A model generated the notes under the pieces. It made no database searches. It was given only the letters and a program-made list of their open reading frames with translations, and was not told where the DNA came from. A stretch of 64,000 nt of DNA from Prosthecobacter debontii (lineage in GTDB: Bacteria > Verrucomicrobiota > Verrucomicrobiia > Verrucomicrobiales > Verrucomicrobiaceae): contig CAMAQH010000015.1 in NCBI GenBank assembly GCA_945860295.1, forward strand, positions 36,289 to 100,288, written 5' to 3'. Shown one piece after another: positions 1-9,211 of this stretch (within the stretch, counting starts at the first letter, position 1; the number at the start of each line of letters is the position of its first letter). The position numbers were made by a program, and so were the translations under genes.

Positions 1-609
1 AGCCTCAAAGGCAACAACCATCGCGGCGGCCTACTCGGCATGGCTGGCGTGCTCACCGTCAGCGCAAACGGCGTCGAGACCTCGCCCGTCACGCGTGGTG
101 TTTGGGTCAGTGAAAACATCCTCGGCATCCAGCCGCCACCGCCACCGGATGTCGTGCCCGCTATTGATCCCGATGTCAGCGGCGCCACCACCATCCGCGA
201 ACGCCTCGCCAAGCACCGCGCCGATGCCGCCTGCGCCGAGTGCCATCGCAAGATCGACCCACTCGGCTTCAGCCTCGAAGCCTACGACCCCGTTGGCCGC
301 TGGCGCCAAAAATACCCCGCCGCCAACAAGAAGACTAAACCCGCCGAGATCGACACCACCGGCGAATTCCCTTCCGGCGAGACCTACAACGACTTCGCCG
401 CCTTCAAGAAGATCATCCACGACACCCGTGCCGATCATTTCAGCCGGCACCTCATCCGTCAGCTCCTCACCTACACCACCGGCCGTATCATGGAGCTCAA
501 CGATGACCACCTCATCGACCAACTCCACGACCAAGCGAAGAAGCAGGGCCTCGGCCTGAAAACGCTCATGACCGAGTGCCTGATGAGCGAGGTGTTTCGG
601 TCGAGGTGA
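1..609 (+). CDS. DUF1588/DUF1585 haem-binding protein, C-terminal part (5' end outside window)
   Basis: The reading frame is open from base 1, so the start lies upstream of the window and only about 202 C-terminal residues are seen. The segment beginning RGGLLGMAGVLT and ending in a run of five prolines is typical of the DUF1588 domain of planctomycete/verrucomicrobial surface proteins. A c-type haem motif CAECH follows, and the C-terminus (HLIRQLLTYTTGR) matches DUF1585. In this family the full protein is large and secreted, and is thought to act in the periplasm or at the cell surface in polymer use or electron transfer; the exact role is unknown. The gene ends 30 bp from the convergent radical SAM gene. 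Family assignment is firm; function is not. Confidence 0.85.
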   Translation, partial: SLKGNNHRGGLLGMAGVLTVSANGVETSPVTRGVWVSENILGIQPPPPPDVVPAIDPDVSGATTIRERLAKHRADAACAECHRKIDPLGFSLEAYDPVGRWRQKYPAANKKTKPAEIDTTGEFPSGETYNDFAAFKKIIHDTRADHFSRHLIRQLLTYTTGRIMELNDDHLIDQLHDQAKKQGLGLKTLMTECLMSEVFRSR

Positions 610-638
610 TTTGATAAAGGGCTGCAGCTTCAACTACC

Positions 639-2267
639 TTACCCCATTGCCTTGTCGTTTTCTTTGGGCTGCATGTGTCTAGTTTGCCTGCGGGCCGCAC
701 GGACGGCAGCGGGCTTCTCAGTAGATGCAGACTTGCCGCGAAGATTTAGCGCCTCACGACTCGGAGTGCGGTGCCAGTCAGCTTCCAGCGTGCTTGCCGC
801 GAGTTCACGATCCACTGCATTCTCCTGGATCAGAAAGTCAAAAAGACTCTGTGCGATGACTGGTAGCGCAATCATGTGCGTGCGCCGCAGTGTGGTGTGC
901 AGCCAGTCACTGAAGCGCAGGAACTCGACGAAGGGCGAGGCTCCATCACGCCACAAAAGCTTCAGCGTGCCGGTGAAGTTGCCGCTGTTCGCCACGATGT
1001 CCCAGTAGCGTGCAAAGCGCCTCATACGCTGCATCTCCGTGAACGGAATATCCCGCGTCGAAAGGATCTCATACGGCGGGTTCGGCGCGTAGATCATTCG
1101 GTACTCGTCATCATGCCGGACGATGGGCGTGCCGCGCAGGCGCTTGAGGATACCGACTTGGATTTCCTGCGGCCCGAGACGCACCAGCCGATCAAAGCCG
1201 CGCCCGAAGCTCTCGATGCCTTCGCTCGGCAAACCAACGATGAGATCAGCGTGGATGTGGACGCCGGTTTCCTCGCGCAGGAAGCGGAAGTTATCCTCCA
1301 GCCGGTCGAGGTTCTGCCTGCGACTGATATTTTTCGACGTGGCGTCATCAAAGGTCTGAATGCCGACCTCAAACTGCACCGCTCCAGCCGGGAACTTTTG
1401 GATGAGAGCCCTCAGTTGCTCAGGCAGACGATCCGGCACCATTTCGAAGTGCAAAAACAGCCCGTCACGCCAGCGATCGAGGAAGAACTGTAGGATGCCC
1501 ATGCTCGTGGGCAGATGCAGATTGAAGGTGCGATCGACAAACTTAAACTGCATCACCCCACGATCCAAAAGCCGTTGCATCGACGCCAGAAACCCATCCG
1601 TCGCAAAGGCGCGCACCGGGATGTCGAGCGATGACAAACAGAACTCGCAAGTGAAAGGGCAACCGCGCGAGGCCTCGACGTAAATAACACGGTTGGCCAA
1701 GTCGTCGTCCGTGTAGAGGTCGTAGGGCGAGGCTAGGTTGTTCAGCGCAGGCAACTCTGATGCGATGATCTTGGGTAGCTCCGCTTTAGCCGCAGCAGGG
1801 CAAAGAGGCAGAGGGGGCAGAGTTTCTGAGTTAGTTTCTAAATCTCTGCGTTCTCCGCTCCTCTGCCCCTTTGCGGTGAATCCAAGCAGCTCACGACACA
1901 CTTGTGCGAACTTCACATCCGCCTCGCCCGTGATGACATGATCCACGAGCGCCACTATTTCCTGCCCCTCGGTTTCATACGACACCTCTGGCCCACCGAG
2001 GATGACGATCAGCTCAGGGCGGATGCGTTTGAGCAGCGCCACCACCTCCGTCGTCTGCTCGACATTCCAAATGTACACCCCAAAGCCGACGATGCGTGGC
2101 TCATGCGCCAAGATGGCCTCCACGATTTCCAGCGGCTGCTGGTTGATGACGAACTCCGCCATAAAGGCGCGATCCCGAAGCTCTCCGAGATTCGCCATGA
2201 GGTAGCGAAGGCCGAAAGAAGCGTGGATGTATTTGGCGTTGAGCGTGGCGAGGACGATGTCCGGCAT
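639..2267 (-). CDS. B12-binding radical SAM protein (DUF4080 type)
   Basis: A 542-residue protein starting [15 protein letters not shown], the usual start of this family; an in-frame ATG 36 bp further upstream (2303) is less likely. Residues 1-125 form a B12-binding-like Rossmann domain ([21 protein letters not shown]). Cys203, Cys207 and Cys210 in CPFTCEFC are the ligands of the radical SAM 4Fe-4S cluster, and the C-terminal third matches the DUF4080 extension. The natural reaction is unknown for this group; relatives methylate or rearrange substrates with cobalamin and SAM. Residues about 131-163 are a low-complexity insert encoded by an inverted-repeat element (see 1779-1877). The gene stands alone, convergent with the upstream DUF1588 gene. 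Confidence 0.85.
   Translation of the reverse strand: MPDIVLATLNAKYIHASFGLRYLMANLGELRDRAFMAEFVINQQPLEIVEAILAHEPRIVGFGVYIWNVEQTTEVVALLKRIRPELIVILGGPEVSYETEGQEIVALVDHVITGEADVKFAQVCRELLGFTAKGQRSGERRDLETNSETLPPLPLCPAAAKAELPKIIASELPALNNLASPYDLYTDDDLANRVIYVEASRGCPFTCEFCLSSLDIPVRAFATDGFLASMQRLLDRGVMQFKFVDRTFNLHLPTSMGILQFFLDRWRDGLFLHFEMVPDRLPEQLRALIQKFPAGAVQFEVGIQTFDDATSKNISRRQNLDRLEDNFRFLREETGVHIHADLIVGLPSEGIESFGRGFDRLVRLGPQEIQVGILKRLRGTPIVRHDDEYRMIYAPNPPYEILSTRDIPFTEMQRMRRFARYWDIVANSGNFTGTLKLLWRDGASPFVEFLRFSDWLHTTLRRTHMIALPVIAQSLFDFLIQENAVDRELAASTLEADWHRTPSREALNLRGKSASTEKPAAVRAARRQTRHMQPKENDKAMG
1779..1877. repeat. In-frame inverted-repeat mini-element inside the radical SAM gene
   Basis: Two purine-rich arms face each other: 1800-1814 (gcaaagaggcagagg) and 1860-1874 (cctctgcccctttgc), giving a near-perfect stem with a loop of about 45 bases. 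The element adds about 33 residues of charged/low-complexity sequence between the B12-binding domain and the radical SAM core without breaking the frame. Similar 'GCAAAG..GCAGAG' palindromic repeats are known from several bacterial phyla as dispersed small repeats. That this one moved into the gene is inference. Confidence 0.6.
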
Positions 2268-2440
2268 GGGCGGGGATAGTGGATGATCACCGGGAGCACG
2301 CAAACGGCAGTTCTAAATCTGCTCGATGCCGTGCGTCATGAAAATAGGCATGATCGCTTACACCTGGTGCGTGCATGGAAGCCGCCGCACGGTGGTTCAG
2401 TCACACTGCTTAAACTGTTTTCGCGGCGCGTTACTATGAG

Positions 2441-3709
2441 CTATACCGCAAACACCTGTTTCACTTCATCGGCCAAAATTTCTAGGCCGTCCTGCACGAT
2501 TGCCTGAGGCTGAGAATAAGTGAGGCGGAGGCATTCGTGGGGGTGCTGCCAGTCGTGATTGAGGCCAAAAGCAAAGTAGTGGCCGGGGATGACGAGAACC
2601 TTGCGAGCTTTAAGTCTCCGATAAAGTTCAGCCGCAGGTATGGGCAGATTTTTCAGCCAGAGCCAGAGGAAGAAGGCACCCTCCTGAGCGTGAAGAGCCC
2701 AGGGGACATCATCACCGAGAGCAGCGCTCAGCACGCCTTTGGCAAAGTCGGAGCGCTGCTTGTAGAAAGGGCGGATGACATCGCTGCCAAGGCTTAGCAG
2801 TTTGTTATCCTCAAGCAGTGGTGTGAGCAGAGCCTGACCGACATTGCCATTGGCCAGTGATACGATGGCGTTCATGTTCGACAACGCTTTCACGATGACC
2901 GGATCGGCAACGACGACGGCCGTGCGCACACCGGGCAAGCCGAGTTTGGAAAGGCTGATGCTGAAGATCATGCCTGGCTCCCAAGAAGGGCGGAAGCTGC
3001 CGTGGATGACGCCGGGGAAAGGATGCCCGTAAGCGTTATCGAGAATGAAAGGTATGTAGTGCTGACGGGCGAGATCCCGCAGACGAATGAATTCATCAGA
3101 AGTGAGGACATTACCGGTCGGATTCGTCGGGCAGGAGACGCACATGGCGGCGATGTCCGAGGTAATCTTAAGCCGATCAAAATCGACTCGGTATTTGATC
3201 TCATGCTCGCCGCGCTCCTCGATGTGCGGGAGGACGGCGGCGAATTGATCCGCGCACAGAGCCTGATTGGCATAGCCGATGTATTCGGGCAGCAGAGGAA
3301 ATAGAATGCGCCGCTTACCCGTGGCACTGTCACCAGCGAGTAGATTGAAGAGCAGGAAACAAGCGCTCTGACTGCTGGGCATGACGGCGATGTTTTCGCG
3401 TGTGACTTGCCAGCCGCATTCGCGTTTCAGAAAGCCTGCCATCGCCTCAAGGAAGAGCGGGTTTCCGCCCGGCGGATCATAGTTGAGCAGAGTCTTGTCC
3501 AGCGCGGTTCCGTCTGCCAGCAGTTCACTCATACGCTGCCGCCAGAGTGCCTGCACTTCAGGGATGGCGGCAGGCTGGCCGCCGCCGAGCATGCGCATGT
3601 CAGGGTGTGTGGTCAGCGCCTCTCCTGTATCGTCCATGAGTTCCTGAATACCACTGGGACCAGCGAGCCGGTTGCCGATGTCGGAGAAAAGTAAGTTAGG
3701 ATTCAGCAT
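2441..3709 (-). CDS. avtA: Valine-pyruvate transaminase-like PLP aminotransferase
   Basis: A 422-residue fold-type I aminotransferase close to E. coli AvtA along its whole length (LGGGQPAAIPE near residue 41, FPLLPEYIGYA near 137, CPTNPTGN near 193). The PLP-binding lysine is Lys255 in SLSKLGLPG and the pyridine-contacting aspartate is Asp224 in ILDNAYG. AvtA converts valine and pyruvate to 2-oxoisovalerate and alanine in the cytosol. The length is normal. It is a single gene, with 65 bp to the upstream Kelch gene, which points the same way. A related alanine or aromatic aminotransferase activity cannot be excluded from sequence alone. Confidence 0.85.
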   Translation of the reverse strand: MLNPNLLFSDIGNRLAGPSGIQELMDDTGEALTTHPDMRMLGGGQPAAIPEVQALWRQRMSELLADGTALDKTLLNYDPPGGNPLFLEAMAGFLKRECGWQVTRENIAVMPSSQSACFLLFNLLAGDSATGKRRILFPLLPEYIGYANQALCADQFAAVLPHIEERGEHEIKYRVDFDRLKITSDIAAMCVSCPTNPTGNVLTSDEFIRLRDLARQHYIPFILDNAYGHPFPGVIHGSFRPSWEPGMIFSISLSKLGLPGVRTAVVVADPVIVKALSNMNAIVSLANGNVGQALLTPLLEDNKLLSLGSDVIRPFYKQRSDFAKGVLSAALGDDVPWALHAQEGAFFLWLWLKNLPIPAAELYRRLKARKVLVIPGHYFAFGLNHDWQHPHECLRLTYSQPQAIVQDGLEILADEVKQVFAV

Positions 3710-3774
3710 CAGATGTCCTCTTCAGTTTGATCATAGATCGAGTGTCGATATGCGCAAGATTTTGGCCGCTTAAG

Positions 3775-4794
3775 TCACCGCCGCCACACTTCCGGCGAAC
3801 GCTTGCCGGGTCGGGCCTCGCCACCGGGAATCACCAGGGAGCCGCGCCACTCAACCAGCGGAGTCGTGACGAGAGAAAAAGGCACCTCACCAACACGCGC
3901 CCAAACATCGCTCTGCCAGTCATAGGCCAGAACACTGCGGGGGAAACCAGGGTGCTTGTCTTTGGGTTCAAAGTTTGCCAACACGCCGTCATCGCCACCG
4001 ATGAGGAGCAACCTGCCATCTCGGATCGGTGCGGGCGAAGGCGCGGCCACCGAGACGCGAGGTAGATCGACCATTCGCCTCCAGCCGATCTCAGGCGTGT
4101 AGCGCCAGGCGTCCTTGAGCCACTCACGCGCGGCTTTACCATCTGGTTCGGGCTTCAAAGCTGCGCCGCTGAAAACAAACACGCTGCCATCAGCGGCCCC
4201 CATCGTTGGCAGAATGCGTGCCTTACCGGGACAGGCAGGCAGCGACTTCCAGCCATCTTTTAGCTCAGCCAAATCAAGCGACCAAAAACTCGCCAGTGCT
4301 GTCGTGGCCGCAGGCGTTTCGATTCCGCCGATCACATAAATCACCGAGCCGAGTTGAGCCCCCGCCATGAAAGCACAGGCTTGAGGCAAGGCGGGCAGAT
4401 TTTCAGTCAAAAGCTGATTATCCCGCAATCGGAACCGAATCACATCTCGGAAATGGCGGGTAGCATCTCCACCACCGATGCAGATCCACCCCGACTCGGT
4501 CGTGAGACTCACGCCGTAGCCATTGGGCTTCGGCAGCTTGCCCACTTTCTCCCATTTGCCCATTGGCTCGCGCAGTGCATACACCGTGTCATACCAGACT
4601 TTGGTGCCGCCCTCCCAAGGCTTCTTATCTGGGAAATTTGTTCCGCCCGCCACCAGCAGCACGCCATTTGCCACGCCTGCAAATGCTCCTGCAAACCCCT
4701 CCGCATCTGGCAGCGATGGCAAAGGCTGCCAGCCAGAATCAGCCGCGAGCAGCGGCATGATGAGAGAACAAATACTGACGATCCATCGTGTCAT
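3775..4794 (-). CDS. Secreted Kelch-repeat beta-propeller protein (NanM-like)
   Basis: The start at 4794 gives MTRWIVSICSLIMPLLAA, a clear signal peptide; the ATG at 4839 would bury it. About 339 residues follow with Kelch-type blades (GVLLVAGGTNFP, GWICIGGGD, SVIYVIGGIE, RLLLIGGDDG, SLVIPGGEARPG). The opening blade GGTNFPDKKPWEGGTKVWYD resembles bacterial N-acetylneuraminate epimerases, but other sialic-acid genes are absent, so the substrate is unknown. It heads or joins a minus-strand run of sugar-related genes to 9163. Family confident, reaction not. Confidence 0.75.
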   Translation of the reverse strand: MTRWIVSICSLIMPLLAADSGWQPLPSLPDAEGFAGAFAGVANGVLLVAGGTNFPDKKPWEGGTKVWYDTVYALREPMGKWEKVGKLPKPNGYGVSLTTESGWICIGGGDATRHFRDVIRFRLRDNQLLTENLPALPQACAFMAGAQLGSVIYVIGGIETPAATTALASFWSLDLAELKDGWKSLPACPGKARILPTMGAADGSVFVFSGAALKPEPDGKAAREWLKDAWRYTPEIGWRRMVDLPRVSVAAPSPAPIRDGRLLLIGGDDGVLANFEPKDKHPGFPRSVLAYDWQSDVWARVGEVPFSLVTTPLVEWRGSLVIPGGEARPGKRSPEVWRR

Positions 4795-4857
4795 AGGAAC
4801 TGAGGCTAACCCGCCCATGCCTTCAAATGCAATGACCAAACTGGCTTCCTTTCCACA

Positions 4858-5928
4858 TCACTTGCTGAATTGAAAATACAGCGCCACCAGGATGAGTCCG
4901 AGCAAAATGGCGATGGTGATTTTCACCCAACTCAGTGGGTACTCGCCGGCGATCTTACCGGTGGCTCCATTCACCGCGACTTGGTAGTTCTTGCTACCGT
5001 AGGCGTAAGTTAACAGCCAGACAGGCAGCAGCGTGTGTTTAAACGTCTGCGCGCTGAAACTTGGGGCGATACGCAAATTCCGCTGCGTATCACCAGGCAC
5101 GTGACGCGAGCATTCATCACGCAAGAGTTCGGTCATGCGATCACGCGAGTTTTTCGCGGCCTGGATGAGATCAATCTGATACTGCTCGACCACCCAGCCG
5201 GTGAGATAGCCAGGATCATAAGGCAGCAGTGCCGACGTGGTCGGAAACGGCTCAAGCTCGGCTAACAAATTGGCTTGCACGCCTTTGGAAGCAGGCACTA
5301 GCAGGTCATCAAAGAACTGAGCGATCTGACCGCTGGCATACTCCCAGCGCGTGTGCTGCTGGCTGCGGCCCTGGCTATCCGTGGTGTAGTAATGATGGCC
5401 GGCCTCCGCCTCCCATGGGCAGTCGGCATGAGCATCAAAGGTCCAGTAGGGCAGATAAAGGCCGTGCAAGGTATCGGTCAGTGCTTTGTCTCCCACATCA
5501 CTGCGCGCCCAGAAGTGGCTGCCATACCATTGGCGGATGCTTTCCCGCACCTGACTTTCTGAAATTTGAAACGGTAGCTGACTGCCGGGGCGAATCGGTG
5601 ACTGCATGTCGTCAATGCTCAACAGCGCGGGAGAACCACAGAAGTCACAGGCCTGGGCCACACGCTTCTCATCGAAAACTGAGATCGCCTGACAGCTCTG
5701 GCACTTCACCGTTTTGCGCTCCGCCGCCCAGCCGCGCGACTCATCAGGCAAAGCGCGCATGGCCTCTGCCAAATCACATTCGCCGACCAGCGTGCCGTCA
5801 CCCTGCAACTCAGCGGGTGACTCCGTGCTGCAATAGGGACAAATCAGCGCCTTCTTGCCAGGATTCCACACGGCCTGTGCACCACAGGCGGGGCAGAGAT
5901 ATTTATTGATGGCCGTGATGTCAGACAT
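4858..5928 (-). CDS. Double zinc-ribbon membrane-anchored protein
   Basis: A 356-residue protein with two CxxC...CxxC zinc ribbons: Cys12/15/30/33 and Cys76/79/94/97. A long soluble middle region rich in aromatic residues follows, and one C-terminal membrane helix (ITIAILLGLILVALYFQF). Proteins of this layout are often labelled as helicase-related or TFIIB-type zinc-finger proteins in databases, but no helicase motif is present. It may be a tail-anchored protein with its ribbon domains in the cytosol. Function is unknown. It starts 18 bp after the sugar isomerase gene and may be cotranscribed with it. Confidence 0.7.
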   Translation of the reverse strand: MSDITAINKYLCPACGAQAVWNPGKKALICPYCSTESPAELQGDGTLVGECDLAEAMRALPDESRGWAAERKTVKCQSCQAISVFDEKRVAQACDFCGSPALLSIDDMQSPIRPGSQLPFQISESQVRESIRQWYGSHFWARSDVGDKALTDTLHGLYLPYWTFDAHADCPWEAEAGHHYYTTDSQGRSQQHTRWEYASGQIAQFFDDLLVPASKGVQANLLAELEPFPTTSALLPYDPGYLTGWVVEQYQIDLIQAAKNSRDRMTELLRDECSRHVPGDTQRNLRIAPSFSAQTFKHTLLPVWLLTYAYGSKNYQVAVNGATGKIAGEYPLSWVKITIAILLGLILVALYFQFSK

Positions 5929-5946
5929 GGCAAAAAGCGGTCCGCT

Positions 5947-6864
5947 TTAGCCCAGCTTGGCACCCAGATTTTTCAACATGACTTCCAGCATCTGACCATA
6001 CTTGATGTAACTATCGTACTGCTCCTTCGCCTTCTGCTCAGGGGAGAGATCATCCGCAGCACCGGCTCCATGGAAGACCACGGCCACATGCGGCTCGATG
6101 CTGATGTAGCCCACGTAGTCGGTCTCGACGAGATCCTTCATGATCCGCAGCGTCTGGCCTTCGCCTTCACCGGGGAAGGTATAAACAGCGTCGTTCTTAG
6201 CCTTGTCCCAGATGCCATCCTTCACATGCACATGAGCCATGAATGGCTTCACCGCTTGGTACATTTCCCACGCATCCTGCTTCTGGCCGGGACGATCACG
6301 ATCATCAATGAAGACTGGATTGCCAGTATCAAAAACCCACTTCATGCCGGGCACAGCCTCAGCCATGCGGCGCACATAGGTCGGACTCATGCCTCCCCAG
6401 TTCATGCAGTTCTCATGCACCACGGTCAGTCCTGCATCAGCAAAGCGCTTGTTGATTTCATTCATCCGTCGAATGCGCTCTGGGGCAAACTGCTCCTCCA
6501 TATCTTTACCATCTTCATCCTTGCACACCGCGTAGCTCATCACGCGAATGAGCTTGGCGCCCAGTCGCTGCATGCGCGGGATGGCACGGCTGATTTCTGC
6601 TTCAGTGATGCTGAAGTCATCGCTGATCTTTTTAGCCCAGTTGCCGATCAGTGAGCCGAAGCCGCTGATCTTCATGTTTGAGGCAGCGAGCTTCTCGCAG
6701 ACCTTTTCAAAAACAGCGTCCGGTATCTCATGCAGGTTCCCTTTCACGCCGTCGATCTCGACGCCGCGTGACTCGATGCTGTCCCAGCCGAGTTCCTGAT
6801 GGGCTTTGATTTGCACGTCGAGTGACGCGCCTGCTTCGTCTGCGATTCCGGTGAGTTTGATCAT
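5947..6864 (-). CDS. Sugar phosphate isomerase/epimerase (xylose isomerase-like TIM barrel)
   Basis: A 305-residue AP-endonuclease-2/xylose-isomerase-like TIM barrel. Probable metal ligands are all present: Glu151 (VVHEN), Asp179 (FDTGN), His213 (HVHVKD) and Glu257 (SIEPH). Such enzymes isomerise or epimerise sugars, inositols or their oxidised forms. No signal peptide is seen, so it should act in the cytosol. It lies between a zinc-ribbon protein and a secreted SMP-30-like protein, which suggests uptake and breakdown of a sugar acid or polyol. The substrate cannot be deduced. Confidence 0.8.
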   Translation of the reverse strand: MIKLTGIADEAGASLDVQIKAHQELGWDSIESRGVEIDGVKGNLHEIPDAVFEKVCEKLAASNMKISGFGSLIGNWAKKISDDFSITEAEISRAIPRMQRLGAKLIRVMSYAVCKDEDGKDMEEQFAPERIRRMNEINKRFADAGLTVVHENCMNWGGMSPTYVRRMAEAVPGMKWVFDTGNPVFIDDRDRPGQKQDAWEMYQAVKPFMAHVHVKDGIWDKAKNDAVYTFPGEGEGQTLRIMKDLVETDYVGYISIEPHVAVVFHGAGAADDLSPEQKAKEQYDSYIKYGQMLEVMLKNLGAKLG

Positions 6865-6917
6865 GATGAAAATGGGTTGGGCCGCTTGATAAACGGCGCA
6901 AAGGAGGTTGCAAAACT

Positions 6918-7796
6918 TTATCTGAAATACCCGGCCACTTTCAGCTTTCGGCTGAAGATTTTGTCACCAGCGGCGACGAAGAGTTGGTCATGATCTTTAC
7001 CGGCGAACTCACAGCCGACGACTTTGCCGTCGGCGACGGGTTTGGCGATGATGCCGGAGAGTCGTCCCATAGGGTCGAAGATCTGAACGCCGAGTTCAGT
7101 GGTCACAAAGTAACGGCCTTTGGACTCGGTGGTCGCTCCATCGCCTGAAGCGGATTCTTTGCCGACAGGCAGCCACATGGTCATGTAGGGTTCACCGGCG
7201 CTCAGCGTGCCGTCGTCCTCGATTCGCCAGGCCCAGACGTGCTTACCGCCATACTCAGAGGCCACGAGCGTGCGCTCATCGGGGGAGATGGTGATGCCGT
7301 TGGGCTTCACGACATGTCCCTGATCAGCGATGATGTGTTTCTTGTCAGCCGTGATCAGATGAATCATCTGCGTGGGCGTCTCAGTGAAGTAAAGATGGCC
7401 CTTTTTGCTGACCACGAGATCGTTGCACTTCACACCCGTGAGTAACACCTCCACCTCACCTTTCATGCTGATGGCGATGATGCGCTGATCTTTGTTATGG
7501 CAGGCGTAGAAGCGCCCGTCTGGGCCGATCTGTAATCCGCTGATGCCGGGCAGGTTGTCAAGAAAGAGATCCGTCTTCCCCGTGGCGACATCCAGCTTGT
7601 AGATCCCCTTCCCTGCCTTCACGTCCGTGAAGAACAAGTTTCCCGCTGCATCCGTGCAGAGGCCATCAGTGAAGGTGTATCCGTTGACGGCTTCCTTCCA
7701 AGGCTCACCGTCGATGAGGAAATCGTGGAGGGAGGTGTCCTGCGCAGCGGCAAAAAGCGGCAGAGCGAGTGTGGCGAGGAGGAGGCGTGTGGTCAT
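6918..7796 (-). CDS. Secreted SMP-30/gluconolactonase-like protein
   Basis: The start at 7796 gives MTTRLLLATLALPLFAAAQ, a signal peptide with cleavage after AAA; the longer open frame upstream overlaps the toxin gene and has no signal peptide. The 292-residue product has a six-bladed SMP-30/LRE propeller (GLCTDAAGNLFFTDV near residue 42, ISGLQIGPDGRFYACHNKDQR, VKPNGITISPDERTLVASEYG). This family hydrolyses sugar lactones with one bound calcium or zinc. The stop lies 53 bp from the isomerase start. A role in lactone hydrolysis outside the cytosol is likely but not proven. Confidence 0.8.
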   Translation of the reverse strand: MTTRLLLATLALPLFAAAQDTSLHDFLIDGEPWKEAVNGYTFTDGLCTDAAGNLFFTDVKAGKGIYKLDVATGKTDLFLDNLPGISGLQIGPDGRFYACHNKDQRIIAISMKGEVEVLLTGVKCNDLVVSKKGHLYFTETPTQMIHLITADKKHIIADQGHVVKPNGITISPDERTLVASEYGGKHVWAWRIEDDGTLSAGEPYMTMWLPVGKESASGDGATTESKGRYFVTTELGVQIFDPMGRLSGIIAKPVADGKVVGCEFAGKDHDQLFVAAGDKIFSRKLKVAGYFR

Positions 7797-7803
7797 GGTG
7801 GGA

Positions 7804-8061
7804 TTAGTTGTAAATGTCTTTGCGATGCCCAACATCCACGACAAGGACGACAAGCCTGCCATCGTGAATTTCATAGATGATGCGAAAGCTTCCTGAGCGA
7901 ATGCGCCACCTGCCAGATGAGCCTTTGAGCTTCTTACAGCCAAGAGGCATTGGCTGGCTGCGCAGATGGTTGATGTCAGCCTGCAATTGAATCTGTACAG
8001 CTTTCTCCAACTTACAGAAGGCACGGTCGGCTACCTTGGTGAATTCGACACGATACTTCAT
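7804..8061 (-). CDS. RelE/ParE-family toxin
   Basis: An 85-residue protein (MKYRVEFTKVADRAFCKLEK...) with the compact RelE/YoeB/ParE fold signature: an N-terminal beta strand, two helices, then GRWRIRSGSFRIIYEIHDGRLVVLVVDVGHRKDIY. The conserved arginines (WRIRSGSFRI) and the C-terminal HRKDIY are those of ribosome-dependent mRNA interferases, although the ParE gyrase-poison subfamily looks similar. The ATG overlaps the antitoxin stop by four bases (ATGA at 8058-8061), indicating translational coupling with the antitoxin first. Confidence 0.85.
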   Translation of the reverse strand: MKYRVEFTKVADRAFCKLEKAVQIQLQADINHLRSQPMPLGCKKLKGSSGRWRIRSGSFRIIYEIHDGRLVVLVVDVGHRKDIYN

Positions 8062-8258
8062 GGCAGCAGACCGCATTTCCGCTGAACTTCTTCCCATGGG
8101 ATCGGATCACCACCTTCAGCGAGCGCTGCGTCAGCGGCGGCGTTGTCAGCGGCATCTTCTGACTCTTCGCACTTCTTTTCCAGCCAGTCCACAATCTGCC
8201 AGAACTCACGCGAAGGCAGGTTTTCGATGGCTTTTTCGATTTCCAAAACTGTGCTCAT
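8058..8258 (-). CDS. Antitoxin of RelE-type pair
   Basis: A 66-residue acidic protein, MSTVLEIEKAIENLPSREFWQIVDWLEKKCEE..., of the type commonly found before RelE/ParE toxins: an N-terminal 'IEKAIENLP' helix and a disordered acidic, Ala-rich C-terminus that would wrap the toxin. The ATG at 8258 is preferred to that at 8315, which adds an unrelated leader. It overlaps the toxin gene by four bases. No classical DNA-binding domain is obvious. Confidence 0.8.
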   Translation of the reverse strand: MSTVLEIEKAIENLPSREFWQIVDWLEKKCEESEDAADNAAADAALAEGGDPIPWEEVQRKCGLLP

Positions 8259-8296
8259 GCTGGCTAAGTTGCTTTGAGTTCGGAAGGTTTCAAGAT

Positions 8297-9163
8297 TCAC
8301 TTCTTCCACAACCACCGCAGCGTGTCCGGCAGCATCGCCGCGCCGTGCTTGCCATTGTGGGTGCCTTCACCGAGCACGAACTGGTAATCATAACCGGCGA
8401 ACTTCAGCGCGGCGGCCATGTCTTGATTGGCGAGCGGCCAGTTGCCAAATTGATTGTCGAGATCATTGCGACCGTCTTGAAGGAAGACCTTGAGCGGCTT
8501 TTTGTCGGTCTTACGGATGAGTGCTGGATAGACATGACCGCCGCGGATGTTGGTGAAGGAACCGATGTGGCTGACAACTTTGCGGAATGCCTCAGGCTTC
8601 TCCCAGGCGACGGTGAAGGCGCAGATACCGCCGCTGCTATTACCACAGATGGCGCGCTCATCAGGGTTCGTGCTGAGGTTGTAGTCCTTGGCCACAGCAG
8701 GCAGGATTTCTTCCATCAAAAAACGCGCATGGAGATCACCGAGCGAGTCATATTCAAAACTGCGATTGCTGCGTGACTTGTCCTTGGGGTCTTTGTTTTC
8801 AAAAGCACCGGGCTGAATGAAAATGCCGATGGTCACGGGCATCTCACCTTTGGCGATGAGGTTATCAAACACGACCGGAGCACGGAACTGGCCATCGGCC
8901 TTCACGAAGCCGCCGCCATCACAAAACACCATCACGGCAGCGGGCTTGTCTTTCGTGTATTGAGCAGGCACATATATCCACCAGTCGCGCGTGGTGCCGG
9001 GATAGATTATTGAGTCCTTCCACGGCGGCATCTGTGTCACCTTACCCTGTGGTACACCTTTTTGAACCTGCGAATCAGAGCCTAAAACATACTGATCGTC
9101 CTGCGGTGCAGCGTGAAGAACAAGAGATATGGCGAGAGTGGTGGAGACGAGGAAAGCTTTCAT
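8297..9163 (-). CDS. Secreted esterase of the enterochelin-esterase fold
   Basis: The start at 9163 gives [19 protein letters not shown], a signal peptide; the ATG at 9196 adds non-signal residues. The 288-residue product is an alpha/beta hydrolase of the esterase D/Fes type, with nucleophile elbow GNSSGG, oxyanion-region [11 protein letters not shown], and a C-terminal His in [20 protein letters not shown]. Members cleave acetyl, feruloyl or trilactone esters. With SMP-30, Kelch and sugar isomerase genes downstream, deesterification of a plant or algal polysaccharide is a reasonable guess. Confidence 0.8.
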   Translation of the reverse strand: MKAFLVSTTLAISLVLHAAPQDDQYVLGSDSQVQKGVPQGKVTQMPPWKDSIIYPGTTRDWWIYVPAQYTKDKPAAVMVFCDGGGFVKADGQFRAPVVFDNLIAKGEMPVTIGIFIQPGAFENKDPKDKSRSNRSFEYDSLGDLHARFLMEEILPAVAKDYNLSTNPDERAICGNSSGGICAFTVAWEKPEAFRKVVSHIGSFTNIRGGHVYPALIRKTDKKPLKVFLQDGRNDLDNQFGNWPLANQDMAAALKFAGYDYQFVLGEGTHNGKHGAAMLPDTLRWLWKK

Positions 9164-9211
9164 GCGTGTGGGGCAGACAGAACGCTGCTTCAGCACGCAT
9201 GTTGCACGGCC

